64,000 bases of DNA from Methylobacterium sp. UNC378MF (GTDB lineage: Bacteria; Pseudomonadota; Alphaproteobacteria; Rhizobiales; Beijerinckiaceae). Where the stretch lies: positions 106,649 to 170,648 of the forward strand of contig NZ_FMWU01000016.1 of NCBI RefSeq assembly GCF_900103195.1, in the 5' to 3' direction. The number at the start of each line of letters is the position of its first letter. Position 1 is the stretch's first letter. The notes under the pieces were generated by a model that did no database searches, had not been told where the DNA came from, and saw only the letters and a list, made by a program, of their open reading frames with translations. This document shows, piece after piece, positions 1 through 9,628 of the stretch. The translations under genes and the position numbers were made by a program.

Positions 1-229
1 CGGAAGACGGGACGCGGGCACGGCGATCATCCTGTTGGGGCGCAGGGGCTGCGCCGCCGAGGTTTTGTGCCGAGCTTGGCAGTGGGTCAATCGCTCCGGT
101 CACATGCCGCAGGGGTGTGGGACGCGGGACGGCGAAGGCCGGAGCCGTGAAATTCCGCTGTCGTCAGAGTGGTTTGGAGCGCGCCGCCTGCGTTGGGCCT
201 CGGCAGCGCGCTCCGAATCGTGACGACGC

Positions 230-715
230 CTACTTCGCCTTGTCGGCCAGCGCCTTCAGGCCGGAATCGTAGATGCCCTGGATCGCGTCGGTGGCGACCG
301 TGTCCGGCGCGCCCTTGGCGTTGAAGGTCCCGGTCCAGGTCACCTTCGAGCCTGAGCCGGCCGGGGCGACCGAGAGGGTCGACTTGTAGTCCGAGACCGG
401 CAGCGGGCTCTCCAGGATCGTGTAGGTGTAGCTCATCACCTTGTCGTCGCGGGAGACCTGCTCCTCCTTGATGGTGCCGCCGCCCTTCAGGCTGAGGGTG
501 CGGACCTTCATGCCGTCCTTGTCGGACAGGGCGCATTTCTCGATGGCGGGATGCCAGTCGCCGATGCCGCAGAACTCGCCGATGGTCTGCCACACCTTGG
601 CCGGCGGGGCGGCGATGTCGGCCGAGCGCGTCACTTCCACGGCGTAGCCGGGCACGGTGGCCGCGGCGAGCGCCAGGGCGGCAAGGGGAAGGGACCGGCA
701 GAAAGCGAAAGGCAT
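230..715 (-). CDS. Exported SRPBCC-family (START-like/polyketide cyclase type) protein
   Basis: 161 residues. Residues 1-25 form a signal peptide ending near PGYA-VEV, so the mature protein should be periplasmic. The rest reads as one SRPBCC ligand-binding domain: the start VTRSADIAAPPAKVWQTIGE, the central YTYTILESPLPVSDY strand region and the C-terminal helix IQGIYDSGLKALADKAK match the polyketide_cyc2 pattern. Such domains bind hydrophobic ligands; no catalytic residue can be named here. It stands alone, facing away from the AT-rich gap to its right. The family call is fairly safe; the ligand is unknown. Confidence 0.8.
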   Translation of the reverse strand: MPFAFCRSLPLAALALAAATVPGYAVEVTRSADIAAPPAKVWQTIGEFCGIGDWHPAIEKCALSDKDGMKVRTLSLKGGGTIKEEQVSRDDKVMSYTYTILESPLPVSDYKSTLSVAPAGSGSKVTWTGTFNAKGAPDTVATDAIQGIYDSGLKALADKAK

Positions 716-1393
716 CTTGGGGTGTCTCCGTCCGTCTCAGGTCGCGGCAGGGACCGCGCAGGCTCTGATGGCCGCGCAGGAGCTAGGCCGAAGTCACTCG
801 TTCGGCAATAGGTCTCGACGCTGAAGCGATGCAGCGACCACCGAAGTGAGCCCAGCGCCGCTGCGCTTGTCGCACTTGTCGATCGAAACCAATCGAATCT
901 CGAATGCAAGCAGTATCAGCTCAAATATTCCTGCCGGTGCGGATGGCGGGCATCTCACGGACTGCAAATCCTCGACGTGAGAGATGCACAGGCAACGCAC
1001 CCTTTGACCACGATGTTCAATAGATTCGCTGTCTATCGCGGAATGACTCTTGAGCGCTCAAAATATTACTGCGAACTATAAATATAAATTGCAAACTATA
1101 TTTTGGACATTCACGTAATTGTCTTCATCTGGACATAGGTTGCTTATTTGGCTAGATCTCGGCAGGATGATTCTGCGGATCCACAACGGTTTTAGATGTT
1201 TCGCCGCGTAGTTGTAAGTGTATTGGTAAAATATGTCTATTGACGCGCAGAAACAACCTTATGTCACATTTTGTTTCGCCTTGAACTATGTTCGAGTCGG
1301 CAGAGTGTCTTTTATCAGATCTGCCAGAGAACTAGTGAAGACAGCCCTTGATCGCGACGTGCGGCAGAGTGTGACCCAGGCAGGATGTAAACA
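716..1393. other. Long AT-rich intergenic region upstream of the glycosyltransferase gene
   Basis: No credible gene. Composition falls sharply below the surrounding GC level between about 1020 and 1300, which suggests a promoter-rich or acquired segment. It holds two direct-repeat pairs: GC(G/A)AACTATA at 1071-1080 and 1091-1100, spaced 20 bp (two helical turns), and CGGCAGAGTGT at 1298-1308 and 1362-1372, spaced 64 bp. Both could be regulator sites for the gene starting near 1394, but that is inference. Confidence 0.5.
1071..1100. repeat. Direct repeat GC(G/A)AACTATA, two copies 20 bp apart
   Basis: The copies at 1071-1080 and 1091-1100 differ at one base. The two-turn spacing would place both on the same face of the helix. 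They sit in the most AT-rich part of the gap, about 300 bp before the large glycosyltransferase gene. Protein-binding function is a guess. Confidence 0.35.
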
Positions 1394-4300
1394 GTGCGTT
1401 CAAAGCTAAGACAAGCGACAATATTGCTTCCGAACCTAATCGGCGGGGGAGGGTGGAGTCGACATCGAGGGAAGCGGTTAGCTCGGGGATCCGTTCCGTC
1501 CGAAATGAGACGCACTGCGCGACGTCTGATCGAGACATTGTCCCGCATCACGGATGGGCGCTCAGATTCGGCGGCCTCGAGGCGAGAAAATCAAATATTT
1601 CGCGGCATCGAGGTCGATAAATTGGTGTCATGTAAGTTATTTGATCCTATTTACTATAAAAATAAATATACAGACATCGTTGGCGATGATAAATACGCTC
1701 TCATGCACTTTGCAATGCACGGACAGTTCGAGGGACGCCGACCGTCCATTTATTTTGATCCCGATTTTTACATGCAGGAACGAGAAAGATCCGATTCGGT
1801 AAGCAGCGATGACGCGGCAGGAGGCTCCGATTTCCTGCATTACCTGACGGTGGGCTGGAAGGCGGGCCTGGATCCCTCCCGCTTCTTCTCGACCTCCTGG
1901 TATGTCGAGACTAACCGGGACGCTCCCGGCGTGAGCCTTTGCCCTCTTTATCATTTTGCAACCCGCGGACTGAACGAGGGTAGGCTGCCCGCACGGGACG
2001 TCGATGTGGATTGGTACATCAATAAGTATGACTTGGATCCAAACGACAAGCCATCCGCGTACGCCAGTATGGTCGAGTCATATCCGAAACGTGCGGTGTC
2101 GGAGTTGGATTATCACTCACGCTGTCAAGCACCTGCCGCTAACATCTCAGGAGCAGAGCTGAGCCTCATTTTCTTGGGCAACAGCGAAGCATCGGATCTC
2201 CTAGATTTGGCGCCCGCAGTTCCGGACGGCAGCCACGCCGACGCGTTTTCCGATATTGTCAATTTCGAACTGATTACGCTGGATGTCTGGGACACGATCC
2301 TTCGACGGGATTGTCATCCCGACGAGATCAAATTGCAATCGGCCAGATTTCTATACCTTCGCGCGATGACCCTGCTAAAACCGTTCTTCAAGGACGTCAA
2401 TCGCCTCCTCACGGCACGACTCCAATCCGAAGCCGCAACATCTTCAGGGGAAGATCGAGAATTCCAGCTGGCCGCCGCTTTCAGGTACTGGCTCAACCTT
2501 ACACTCGACACCAGCGTTAATAGAGACACGATCAGCGCGCTCGTCCAGCAGCTTCTCGAACACGAACTTGTGGCGGAGAAGCGCTCGACGCGGCTGGACC
2601 AGCCTGCCGGACAGTTCTTGCGCCAGCAGTGCGCACCAGTAGTATTTGTATCCGATTTTTACGCCGATCGGCAGTTTGTCAAGAATCTGCTCGAATTCCA
2701 CGGCGTGGGAAGATATATGCTCGGCGGATATGTTTCGAGCGACTATCATCAAACCAAGCGAAGTGGAAAACTATTTGAAGTAGTTAGGCAGGATTTGCGG
2801 ATTATACCTGAACGATGGGCTCACATCGGCGACAACGAGGTCTCTGATCACGTTTCCCCCCGGTCGGCGGGTATTCTATCGCGCCTCTATACGAACAACA
2901 GAGAACTTGAAAGATCGCGCTGGTTCGCTCAGGCGTTTGAAAAATACAGAAGTAGAAATCTATCGCTGCACGAGAAGCGCATCGCATCTCTGATCTGCGA
3001 GCATGCCAATTCTCTTGTCCGCCCGGATAAAGAGCACGGGCGTTTCGAGCAAGTCGGCGCACAGTTCGCGATGATCGCTGTCGGGTTTATCTTATCTGTA
3101 CTCGAAGACGCGGTGGTACATGATTTCAAGCGTATATACTTCTTTACACGCGAAGGGGCGTTTTTCCGGCGGCTTGCGCAGGTGATAGTCCAAAACGACC
3201 CTTATAATGTAAACTATCCTGAGCTTGAGCTTCTGAAAGTCAGTCGCGTCGCAACGTTCGCGGCCTCGTTGTGCATGAACGAGCAGGAAGATCTGATGAG
3301 GCTGTGGCGTCAATACAGCACACAGTCGCTTCGAGATTTTTCAATTTCTCTGGGTCTCGACGAAGGTGCGATGCAAAATCTCGGCCGACGTCATTCGATC
3401 GATTGGTTCGAGCCGATACAGTATCCCTGGCGCGATAATAAATTCAAGGCTTTGCTTTCGGATAAAACGTTCAACGCTCTCATTACGAATAGAGTGCGCA
3501 AACAGGGCGGCGCGCTGAAGAATTATCTCGCGACTCAGGATTTTGGCAAGACGCCTGCAGCGGCCGAAATGATCGTTGATGTCGGATGGCGCGGAACCAT
3601 CCAGGACAACCTCGCGCATCTTACATCAGTGGCGATCCGTGGACATTACCTCGGCTTGTTCCGCTTCCTGAATCCACAACCCAAATTCTCGCACAAGATT
3701 GGATATTTGTTCGACGAGAACGGTGGACGCTCGCATAGAGGAATTGTCGACGAAGTCGCGCCGCTCGAGATGATCTATAATACGTTAGGCGGATCGGTGC
3801 TGGAATACGATGACGAGGGCGGGATCTGCACTCCAAGGCGCCGCGTCGAGCCCGGAGAAGAGCGGATTGTTGCTGAATATGTCTCGCATATGCAGGAGGG
3901 AATGCTCAGCTGTGCAGAAATCATTTGCAAGTATATCAAGTTGCATGGACTGACGTCGAAGGACCTTCTGAACCTCGCGCAGTCGACAGCCGCGTCTCTG
4001 TGTGCGCAACCGCCCACTGAGCTCGCTGACGCGTTCTTCGAACTGAAGCATAACGAGTCCTTCGGTGCCGGCCAAGTTCAGGATTTGGGCTTGGCTTTGG
4101 AGCAGTTGCGCGATGACATTCCGATCAACGCGCTTGGTTCATCGGAAGTTTATCAGACAGTCAGTGCAGTCGCGTCCGGATCGCGTTGGAAAAACGGCTT
4201 GTTCGCTACCTCGAGACTGGCTCGCCTATGGGATGAGGCCGATGCACGCCGCCGCTTGTCCCTGCCGTCCAGCTTCTACATGGCTCGTACCCCGCGAACC

Positions 4301-5425
4301 GTAGCCCTGCGGGGACAGAGCGTCAGCGTCTACTGCCCGCCGCCGCTCGCAGGCTCGGGCGGACACCGAACGATCTTCAATGTGGTTCGATCGCTGGCAC
4401 AGTTCGGCCTGAATATTCAGTGCTTTGCCGACGGCACGGGAGACGGTTTGGCACTTATCGAGGAATGGCTGGATGGAACGACAGCGCATCTCCATTCCCA
4501 ATGGCACGGTCACGTCCGTGCGGATTTCGCTTTGGCGACGGTCGCGCATTCTGCAAAATTTGTCGCCGAGTTGCCGCATGCCAGGCATAAGGGTTATCTT
4601 GTCCAGGACCTTGAGAGCTTGTTCAATCCCGTGAGCGACCGCTATCTGATAGCTGAAAATAGTTATCAGTACGGTCTTCGTCATTATACCGTCGGAAATT
4701 GGCTCTCCCACCGCTTATATCAGGAATATTCCAGCCAGACTGTCCCTGCGGGCCTCGGTGTCGATACCGATATCTATCGCATTGATGCCTCTGCGGTCCG
4801 GGAAAAGGCGGTCTGCTTCCTGTATCAACCTGACAAATGGCGTCGTCTGCCGCAGGTGACGTTGGACGCCTTGACGATTGTGAGCAAGGCGGTTCCCGAC
4901 GCAAAAATTTATATGTTCGGTAGTGATGCCCGAATCAATCCGGGTTTTCGGGTCGAGAACCTCGGCCTGATTAATGATCTGAAAGAATTGAACCGCCTGT
5001 ACAATACATGCGAAGTGGGCTTGTGTCTGAGCATGTCAAATCCCTCGCGCATTCCCTTCGAGATGATGGCTGCCGGCTGTCTCCCTGTTGATCTCTATCG
5101 AAACAACAACCTCTTCGATTATGTCGACGATTCTGCCCTCCTAGCCTATCAGTCGGCGGAATCCATTGCGGATGCGGTGGTGACGCTCCTGCGGGCTGAT
5201 AGCTCCGAACTCGGGCGTCGACGGGAAAAGGCGAGAAACTTCGCGTCCGGAAGAAGCCTCGCCTGGGAAAGCGAGACCATTGCGAACCACATCGTTTCAC
5301 AGATACTGGGTGAGGCCTTTATTCAACACAAGCCGAGCCCGGCCTATCGCAGCGCTCCGCACATTGCTCCCATCGACGATAACGCCGCCACGCGGTGGTT
5401 CTGCACACGCCAGATGCAGCTGTGA
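1394..5425 (+). CDS. Multidomain protein: N-terminal repeats, HAD-like domain, C-terminal WsaF-like glycosyltransferase
   Basis: Up to 1343 residues. Residues about 80-220 hold three tandem units of the type FDPIYYKNKY...HFAMHGQFEGRRPS, seen in proteins of bacterial polysaccharide loci. Residues about 290-500 are HAD-like: nucleophile motif LDVWDTILRRD, then FVSDFYAD, and HIGDNEVSD as the acidic motif. A middle region (about 550-900) includes IYFFTREGAFFRRL and VDVGWRGTIQDNL. Residues about 970-1310 resemble GT4 enzymes of the WsaF rhamnosyltransferase type: GSGGHRTIFNVV, GYLVQDLESLF, and RIPFEMMAAGCLPV as the nucleotide-sugar site. It probably builds a surface glycan. The start is uncertain: GTG 1394 has AGGCAGGA upstream, and ATG 1505 is an alternative. 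Codon use is far more AT-rich than its neighbours and no other glycan genes flank it, which points to acquisition by transfer. Confidence 0.75.
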   Translation: MRSKLRQATILLPNLIGGGGWSRHRGKRLARGSVPSEMRRTARRLIETLSRITDGRSDSAASRRENQIFRGIEVDKLVSCKLFDPIYYKNKYTDIVGDDKYALMHFAMHGQFEGRRPSIYFDPDFYMQERERSDSVSSDDAAGGSDFLHYLTVGWKAGLDPSRFFSTSWYVETNRDAPGVSLCPLYHFATRGLNEGRLPARDVDVDWYINKYDLDPNDKPSAYASMVESYPKRAVSELDYHSRCQAPAANISGAELSLIFLGNSEASDLLDLAPAVPDGSHADAFSDIVNFELITLDVWDTILRRDCHPDEIKLQSARFLYLRAMTLLKPFFKDVNRLLTARLQSEAATSSGEDREFQLAAAFRYWLNLTLDTSVNRDTISALVQQLLEHELVAEKRSTRLDQPAGQFLRQQCAPVVFVSDFYADRQFVKNLLEFHGVGRYMLGGYVSSDYHQTKRSGKLFEVVRQDLRIIPERWAHIGDNEVSDHVSPRSAGILSRLYTNNRELERSRWFAQAFEKYRSRNLSLHEKRIASLICEHANSLVRPDKEHGRFEQVGAQFAMIAVGFILSVLEDAVVHDFKRIYFFTREGAFFRRLAQVIVQNDPYNVNYPELELLKVSRVATFAASLCMNEQEDLMRLWRQYSTQSLRDFSISLGLDEGAMQNLGRRHSIDWFEPIQYPWRDNKFKALLSDKTFNALITNRVRKQGGALKNYLATQDFGKTPAAAEMIVDVGWRGTIQDNLAHLTSVAIRGHYLGLFRFLNPQPKFSHKIGYLFDENGGRSHRGIVDEVAPLEMIYNTLGGSVLEYDDEGGICTPRRRVEPGEERIVAEYVSHMQEGMLSCAEIICKYIKLHGLTSKDLLNLAQSTAASLCAQPPTELADAFFELKHNESFGAGQVQDLGLALEQLRDDIPINALGSSEVYQTVSAVASGSRWKNGLFATSRLARLWDEADARRRLSLPSSFYMARTPRTVALRGQSVSVYCPPPLAGSGGHRTIFNVVRSLAQFGLNIQCFADGTGDGLALIEEWLDGTTAHLHSQWHGHVRADFALATVAHSAKFVAELPHARHKGYLVQDLESLFNPVSDRYLIAENSYQYGLRHYTVGNWLSHRLYQEYSSQTVPAGLGVDTDIYRIDASAVREKAVCFLYQPDKWRRLPQVTLDALTIVSKAVPDAKIYMFGSDARINPGFRVENLGLINDLKELNRLYNTCEVGLCLSMSNPSRIPFEMMAAGCLPVDLYRNNNLFDYVDDSALLAYQSAESIADAVVTLLRADSSELGRRREKARNFASGRSLAWESETIANHIVSQILGEAFIQHKPSPAYRSAPHIAPIDDNAATRWFCTRQMQL

Positions 5426-5545
5426 TGTCGTCGTGCGTCCGCCTCCTGGCCGATTGCACGTAGAACGGCTGGACTTCTCTGCGTTACGGACAACGCGCGA
5501 CGACGGACCAACGATCAGGCGGTCGATGGGTCCGGCGTAAGTCCG

Positions 5546-6115
5546 CTACCACGCGTCGTCGATCGGGAACCCGACTTGGCGGCCCATCTGGTCGCTATCC
5601 GCCAGCAGATCGTCCGACCCGTAAGGGCTGCGGCTCCGGGCGACGCGTGGACCGCGCCGGCCGCGATCGGCCATCGGGACGTCCGCGCCCTCGATCACCA
5701 CGCGGGTTCGGCCCATCCCCTGGCTCTTCACGAGGTTGAACAGCGTGGCGGCGTTGCGGACCGAGAGGCGCACGCAGCCATGCGAGGCCGCCCGTCCGAG
5801 GCTGCGGACGTGGTTGGTCCCGTGGATGGCGTGGCCCTGGTTCGTGAAGAACATCGCGAAGGGCATCGGCGCATCGTCCCATTCCTTCGAGAAATGCGTG
5901 CGCTCCATCCGGAACGGTCGGTAGGAGCCGGACGGGGTGTCGTAGCTCGCGACACCGGTCGAGACGGGCCACGAATAGCGGGGCTGCCCGTCGACCGTGA
6001 CCTCCATGCGCTGGGTGGTCTTGTCGACAGCGACGAGCACGTCCGCGTTGGCCGTGCCCGGAATTGCTGCCCACAGGAGAAGACCGGACAGGACGGAGAT
6101 CAGACCGATACGCAT
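5546..6115 (-). CDS. L,D-transpeptidase (YkuD family), exported
   Basis: 189 residues starting MRIGLISVLSG; a longer start at 6142 exists but would bury the signal peptide. After a signal peptide ending near GTANA, the YkuD catalytic domain spans about 27-140. The active-site stretch is HGTNHVRSLGRAASHGCVRL, with the SHGCVR cysteine as nucleophile and the upstream histidines as partners. The enzyme makes 3-3 cross-links in peptidoglycan or attaches proteins to it in the periplasm. The Arg/Ser-rich tail after residue 145 has no recognised domain. It lies alone between the glycosyltransferase gene and the nitronate monooxygenase gene. Confidence 0.9.
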   Translation of the reverse strand: MRIGLISVLSGLLLWAAIPGTANADVLVAVDKTTQRMEVTVDGQPRYSWPVSTGVASYDTPSGSYRPFRMERTHFSKEWDDAPMPFAMFFTNQGHAIHGTNHVRSLGRAASHGCVRLSVRNAATLFNLVKSQGMGRTRVVIEGADVPMADRGRRGPRVARSRSPYGSDDLLADSDQMGRQVGFPIDDAW

Positions 6116-6226
6116 GAACGACCCCGGCTCGAGACACCGCAACGGTTTGCCGTCACGCTAAATCGTCCGCAGCACCGAGGTTCCGGCCCGCCGCGATCCT
6201 GCGTAGTCACGCTTTGTCGAGCGCCG

Positions 6227-7213
6227 TCACGGCGCCGCCGCGACCGCGCCGGAAGTCCGGCGGATCGCGGTCTCCGCCTCCTCGGCGATGCGCAGAACCA
6301 GATCGCCTGCCCCCGGCAGATCGTCGATCAGACCGACGGCTTCGCCGACCGTGACATTGGCGACATCGTAGTCGCCCGCGGCATCGGCGCCCTCCACGTC
6401 CCGTCGGCGCTCGGCGGCGGCCGCGCGCAACGCGTCCTCGCGGCCGTGCCAGGTCTCGATGAAGGCGTTGCGCAGGAGCCGGCCGGTATAGGGCGCTGGC
6501 CAAGCCCGCTGGCGGGCGATGTCGTAGACCTGCGTGCGGACGGTGTCGTCGCCGGTGGCGGCGAGAACCCGCTGCTTCGCGGCCGGGTGGATCAGGGCCT
6601 CCTGGGTGGCCCAGAACCGCGTCCCCATCAGGACACCGTCGGCGCCCAGCGCCAGGGCGGCGGCGAGACCGCGCCCATCCGCGATGCCGCCGGCCGCGAG
6701 CAGCAGCGTCTCGGGGCGCTCCCGGGCGACCAGGTCGGCGACCGCCGGCACGAATGCCAGGGTGCCGCGGGCGGTGAGCCCGTGGCCGCCGGCCTCCGTG
6801 CCCTGCGCCACCACCACGGCCGCGCCGACCTCCAGGGCGCGCCGGGCCTGGGCCAGGGTGTGCACCTGACAGATCAGGGGCACGGCGGCGGCGTGGATCC
6901 GTTCCGCGAACGGGGCCGGATCCGCGAAGGACAACATCAGGGCGGCGGGCGACCGGGCGAGCGCCGCGTCGAGGAGCGACGGGTCCCGGGCCATGGACCA
7001 CGTGATGAAGCCGCAGCCGACCCGCTGATTGCCCGCGCGGGCGAATTCCCGGTCGAGCGTCGCGTGGTCGCCGTAGCCGCCGCCGATCAAGCCGAGGCCG
7101 CCGGCGGCACTCACCGCCGCCGCGAGGGCGCCCCCTGAGGCCGGGTCCATGGGCGCCAGGACGATCGGATGGCGCAGCCCGAAGGCGTCGGTCAGTCTGG
7201 TCCTCAAGGCCAT
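6227..7213 (-). CDS. Nitronate monooxygenase-family flavoprotein
   Basis: 328 residues, full length for the class I NMO / 2-nitropropane dioxygenase-like TIM barrel that binds FMN. Visible features are HPIVLAPMDPASGG at the N-terminus, QGTEAGGHG in the middle (catalytic-site loop with the conserved His), LLLAAGGIADGRG, and ALGADGVLMGTRF for phosphate binding of FMN. The expected reaction is oxidation of alkyl nitronates; many relatives have unknown substrates. It is transcribed divergently from a LysR gene 124 bp away, a common arrangement for a regulator and its target. A second, distant family member lies at 33310-34326. Confidence 0.88.
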   Translation of the reverse strand: MALRTRLTDAFGLRHPIVLAPMDPASGGALAAAVSAAGGLGLIGGGYGDHATLDREFARAGNQRVGCGFITWSMARDPSLLDAALARSPAALMLSFADPAPFAERIHAAAVPLICQVHTLAQARRALEVGAAVVVAQGTEAGGHGLTARGTLAFVPAVADLVARERPETLLLAAGGIADGRGLAAALALGADGVLMGTRFWATQEALIHPAAKQRVLAATGDDTVRTQVYDIARQRAWPAPYTGRLLRNAFIETWHGREDALRAAAAERRRDVEGADAAGDYDVANVTVGEAVGLIDDLPGAGDLVLRIAEEAETAIRRTSGAVAAAP

Positions 7214-7301
7214 GGGTCCCCTCCCCGCGGAGCTTTTCGGTCGGACGGTTGCGCGCGCCGCCCATCCGGGCTTAACCGTCGGCTCTATGCGGAAAAAATG
7301 A

Positions 7302-7316
7302 TTCCTTCAGAAGGAA
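7302..7316. promoter_or_regulatory. Perfect palindrome TTCCTTC-A-GAAGGAA between nitronate monooxygenase and LysR genes
   Basis: Two 7-bp arms around one central base. It contains the T-N11-A pattern typical of LysR-type regulator sites (T7303 to A7315). It lies 22 bp before the LysR start and 89 bp before the divergent monooxygenase start, as expected for an autoregulated LysR operator. The match is structural only. Confidence 0.5.
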
Positions 7317-7337
7317 GGCATCAGAAAAGCAGATGGC

Positions 7338-8228
7338 ATGAACAGCACCGACCTGATGTTCTTCGCGGCCGTGGCGGAGACCGGCGGCATCGGGCGGGCG
7401 GCGGCGCGGCTCAACACCGTCCAGTCCAACGTCACCGGACGGATCCGCACGCTGGAGCAGGCTCTGCGCGTGCCGCTGTTCCACCGCGGCAGCCGCGGGG
7501 TGACCCTGACCCGGGCCGGGGAGCGGCTCCTGCCCTACGCCCTCCAGGTCGGGCAGCTGCTCGCGGAGGCGCAGCACGCCCTGCTGGCCGAGGGCGAGCC
7601 CCGCGGCCCCCTGCGGATCGGCGCTATGGAGACGACCGCGGCCCTGCGCCTGCCCGGCCCGCTCGCCGACTTCGCCGCGCGCCACCCGGAGGTGGACATC
7701 GAACTGGAAACCGGGCCGACCGAGCTGCTGATCGCCCGGGTCCTCGACAGGACCCTCGAGGGGGCCTTCGTGGCCGGCCCGGTCACGCAGGCCGAACTCG
7801 TCGGAATCCCGGCCTTCACCGAGGAACTGGTGCTGGTGGCCCATCCGGCCGTCGGTGATCTGGCGGCGCTGCTCGACCGGCTGGCTCGCGCGCGGGACGC
7901 GAAGGTGCTCGTGTTCCGAACCGGCTGCTCATACCGGAGGCGCCTGGAGGACTTTCTGGGGCGCCAGGGCCTCGTGCATGTGCGCCGCATGGAGTTCGGG
8001 ACTCTCGACGGCATCCTCGGCTGCGTGGCGGCCGGGATGGGCGTGACCCTCGTCCCCCGTGCCGTCGCAGACCCGGCGCACCGCGCCGGCCGCGTCTCGG
8101 TCCACTCCCTGCCGGACGGCGACGGGCACGCCCGCACCCTGCTGGTCCATCGCGGTGACGGTCAGCCGAGCGCGGCCTTCGCGCGGTTCGTCGAGCAGAT
8201 CCGGACGGCCTTCCCGGATTCACCGTAG
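7338..8228 (+). CDS. LysR-family transcriptional regulator
   Basis: 296 residues, typical length. The N-terminal winged helix-turn-helix covers about 1-60 (FFAAVAETGGIGRAAARLN, then RIRTLEQALRVPLFHR). The periplasmic-binding-protein-like effector domain runs from about 88 (GPLRIGAMETTAALRLP) to the end. It faces away from the nitronate monooxygenase gene and probably controls it and itself through the palindrome at 7302-7316. The inducer cannot be told from sequence. Confidence 0.9.
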   Translation: MNSTDLMFFAAVAETGGIGRAAARLNTVQSNVTGRIRTLEQALRVPLFHRGSRGVTLTRAGERLLPYALQVGQLLAEAQHALLAEGEPRGPLRIGAMETTAALRLPGPLADFAARHPEVDIELETGPTELLIARVLDRTLEGAFVAGPVTQAELVGIPAFTEELVLVAHPAVGDLAALLDRLARARDAKVLVFRTGCSYRRRLEDFLGRQGLVHVRRMEFGTLDGILGCVAAGMGVTLVPRAVADPAHRAGRVSVHSLPDGDGHARTLLVHRGDGQPSAAFARFVEQIRTAFPDSP

Positions 8229-8328
8229 GATCACCGGTTTCGGCACGGACCATGCCCTCGGCAACCGCCGGTTGACAGCGGCCCGAGCCCGGGCGCTTCC
8301 TCCCGGCCGCAGAAGGTTTGGAGTTCCC

Positions 8329-9621
8329 ATGGCCCTCGACCCCACCCTCGCCGCCGAGATCGAAGCTTCCGTGGCGGAGGGCTTTGCCGATCAGGTCGTC
8401 CACACGCAGGCTCTGGTGCGGTTCGCCTCCCTGCGCGGGGAGGAGCATGCCTGCCAGGACTACGTCTTCGACCAGTTCCGCGCCCGCGGTTACGCCACCG
8501 AGCGCTTCGCCATGGACCGCGCCGCCATCGCGGCCCATCCCGGCGGCTCGAAGATCGACGACGCGCTCCATTCGGACGCCCCGATCGTGGTCTGCCACCA
8601 CCGGCCGAGCACCGAGACCGGTCGCTCGCTGATCCTGCAGGCCCATCTCGACGTGGTGCCGCCGGGCCCGCTCGACCTCTGGACCCACCGGCCCTTCGAT
8701 CCGGTGATCCAGGGCGACTGGATGTACGGCCGCGGCGCCGGCGACATGAAGGCCGGCCACGCCGCCAACCTGTTCGCCCTCGATGCCCTGGCCCGCCTGG
8801 GCCTCCAGCCGGCGGCCTCCGTGACGGTGCAGTCGGTCGTCGAGGAGGAATCCACCGGCAACGGCGCCCTGATGACCCACCTGCGCGGCTACCGGGCCGA
8901 CGCCGTGCTGATCCCGGAACCCGAGGACGAGAAGCTCGTGCGCGCCAATACCGGCGTGCTGTGGTTCACCGTCGAGGTGCGGGGCGTGCCGGTCCATGTC
9001 CGCGAGATGGGCGCCGGCGCCAACGCCATCGACGCCACCTACCGGGTGATCGGCGCGCTGCGCGAGGTCGAGGCCCGCTGGAATGCCGAGAAGGCGTCGC
9101 ATCCCCACTTCGAGGCCGAGGACCACCCGATCAACCTCAATATCGGCAAGATCGAGGGCGGTGACTGGGCCTCCTCGGTCCCGGCGTGGTGCCGGATCCA
9201 CTGCCGGGTCGCGCTCTACCCGGGCGTGAGCGCCGCGCAGGCCGCCGCCGAGATCGAGGCCGCCGTCGCGAGTTTTTCCCGCACCGACCCGTTCCTCGCC
9301 AACAGCCCGCCGCGCGTGGTGTTCAACGGCTTCTTCGCCGAGGGCTACGTGCTGGAGGAGGGCTCGGAGGCCGAGGCGGTGCTCGGCCGTGCCCACGAGC
9401 GGGCGGTCGGCGCGCCGCTCCAGAGCTTCATGACCGCGGGTTACCTCGATACCCGGGTCCACGCTCTCTACGACCGGGTACCGGCCCTCTGCTACGGGCC
9501 GACCTCCCAGAACATCCACGGCTTCGACGAGCGCGTGAACCTCGCCTCGGTGAAGCGCTGCACCACCGCCATGGCGCTGTTCGTGGCCGAGTGGTGCGGG
9601 ACCGAGCGCAAGGCCAGGTGA
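8329..9621 (+). CDS. M20-family metallopeptidase/deacylase (ArgE/DapE type)
   Basis: 430 residues; start ATG 8329 is preceded by AAGG/GGAG. Metal-binding and catalytic motifs are in order: LQAHLDVVPPGP (first metal His and the Asp two residues on), YGRGAGDMKAG (bridging Asp), VVEEESTGNGA (general-base Glu and metal Glu), PEPEDEKLV, and SQNIHGFDERV with the final metal His. The dimerisation domain sits about 180-310. M20 enzymes hydrolyse N-acyl amino acids or dipeptides in the cytosol; the ArgE/DapE-like form cannot be narrowed further. It follows the LysR gene by 100 bp on the same strand. Confidence 0.9.
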   Translation: MALDPTLAAEIEASVAEGFADQVVHTQALVRFASLRGEEHACQDYVFDQFRARGYATERFAMDRAAIAAHPGGSKIDDALHSDAPIVVCHHRPSTETGRSLILQAHLDVVPPGPLDLWTHRPFDPVIQGDWMYGRGAGDMKAGHAANLFALDALARLGLQPAASVTVQSVVEEESTGNGALMTHLRGYRADAVLIPEPEDEKLVRANTGVLWFTVEVRGVPVHVREMGAGANAIDATYRVIGALREVEARWNAEKASHPHFEAEDHPINLNIGKIEGGDWASSVPAWCRIHCRVALYPGVSAAQAAAEIEAAVASFSRTDPFLANSPPRVVFNGFFAEGYVLEEGSEAEAVLGRAHERAVGAPLQSFMTAGYLDTRVHALYDRVPALCYGPTSQNIHGFDERVNLASVKRCTTAMALFVAEWCGTERKAR

Positions 9622-9628
9622 GCCACCA

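Noticed and set aside
1..229. Possible gene at the left end of the window
   Set aside because: The only frame there has no family features and no ribosome binding site.
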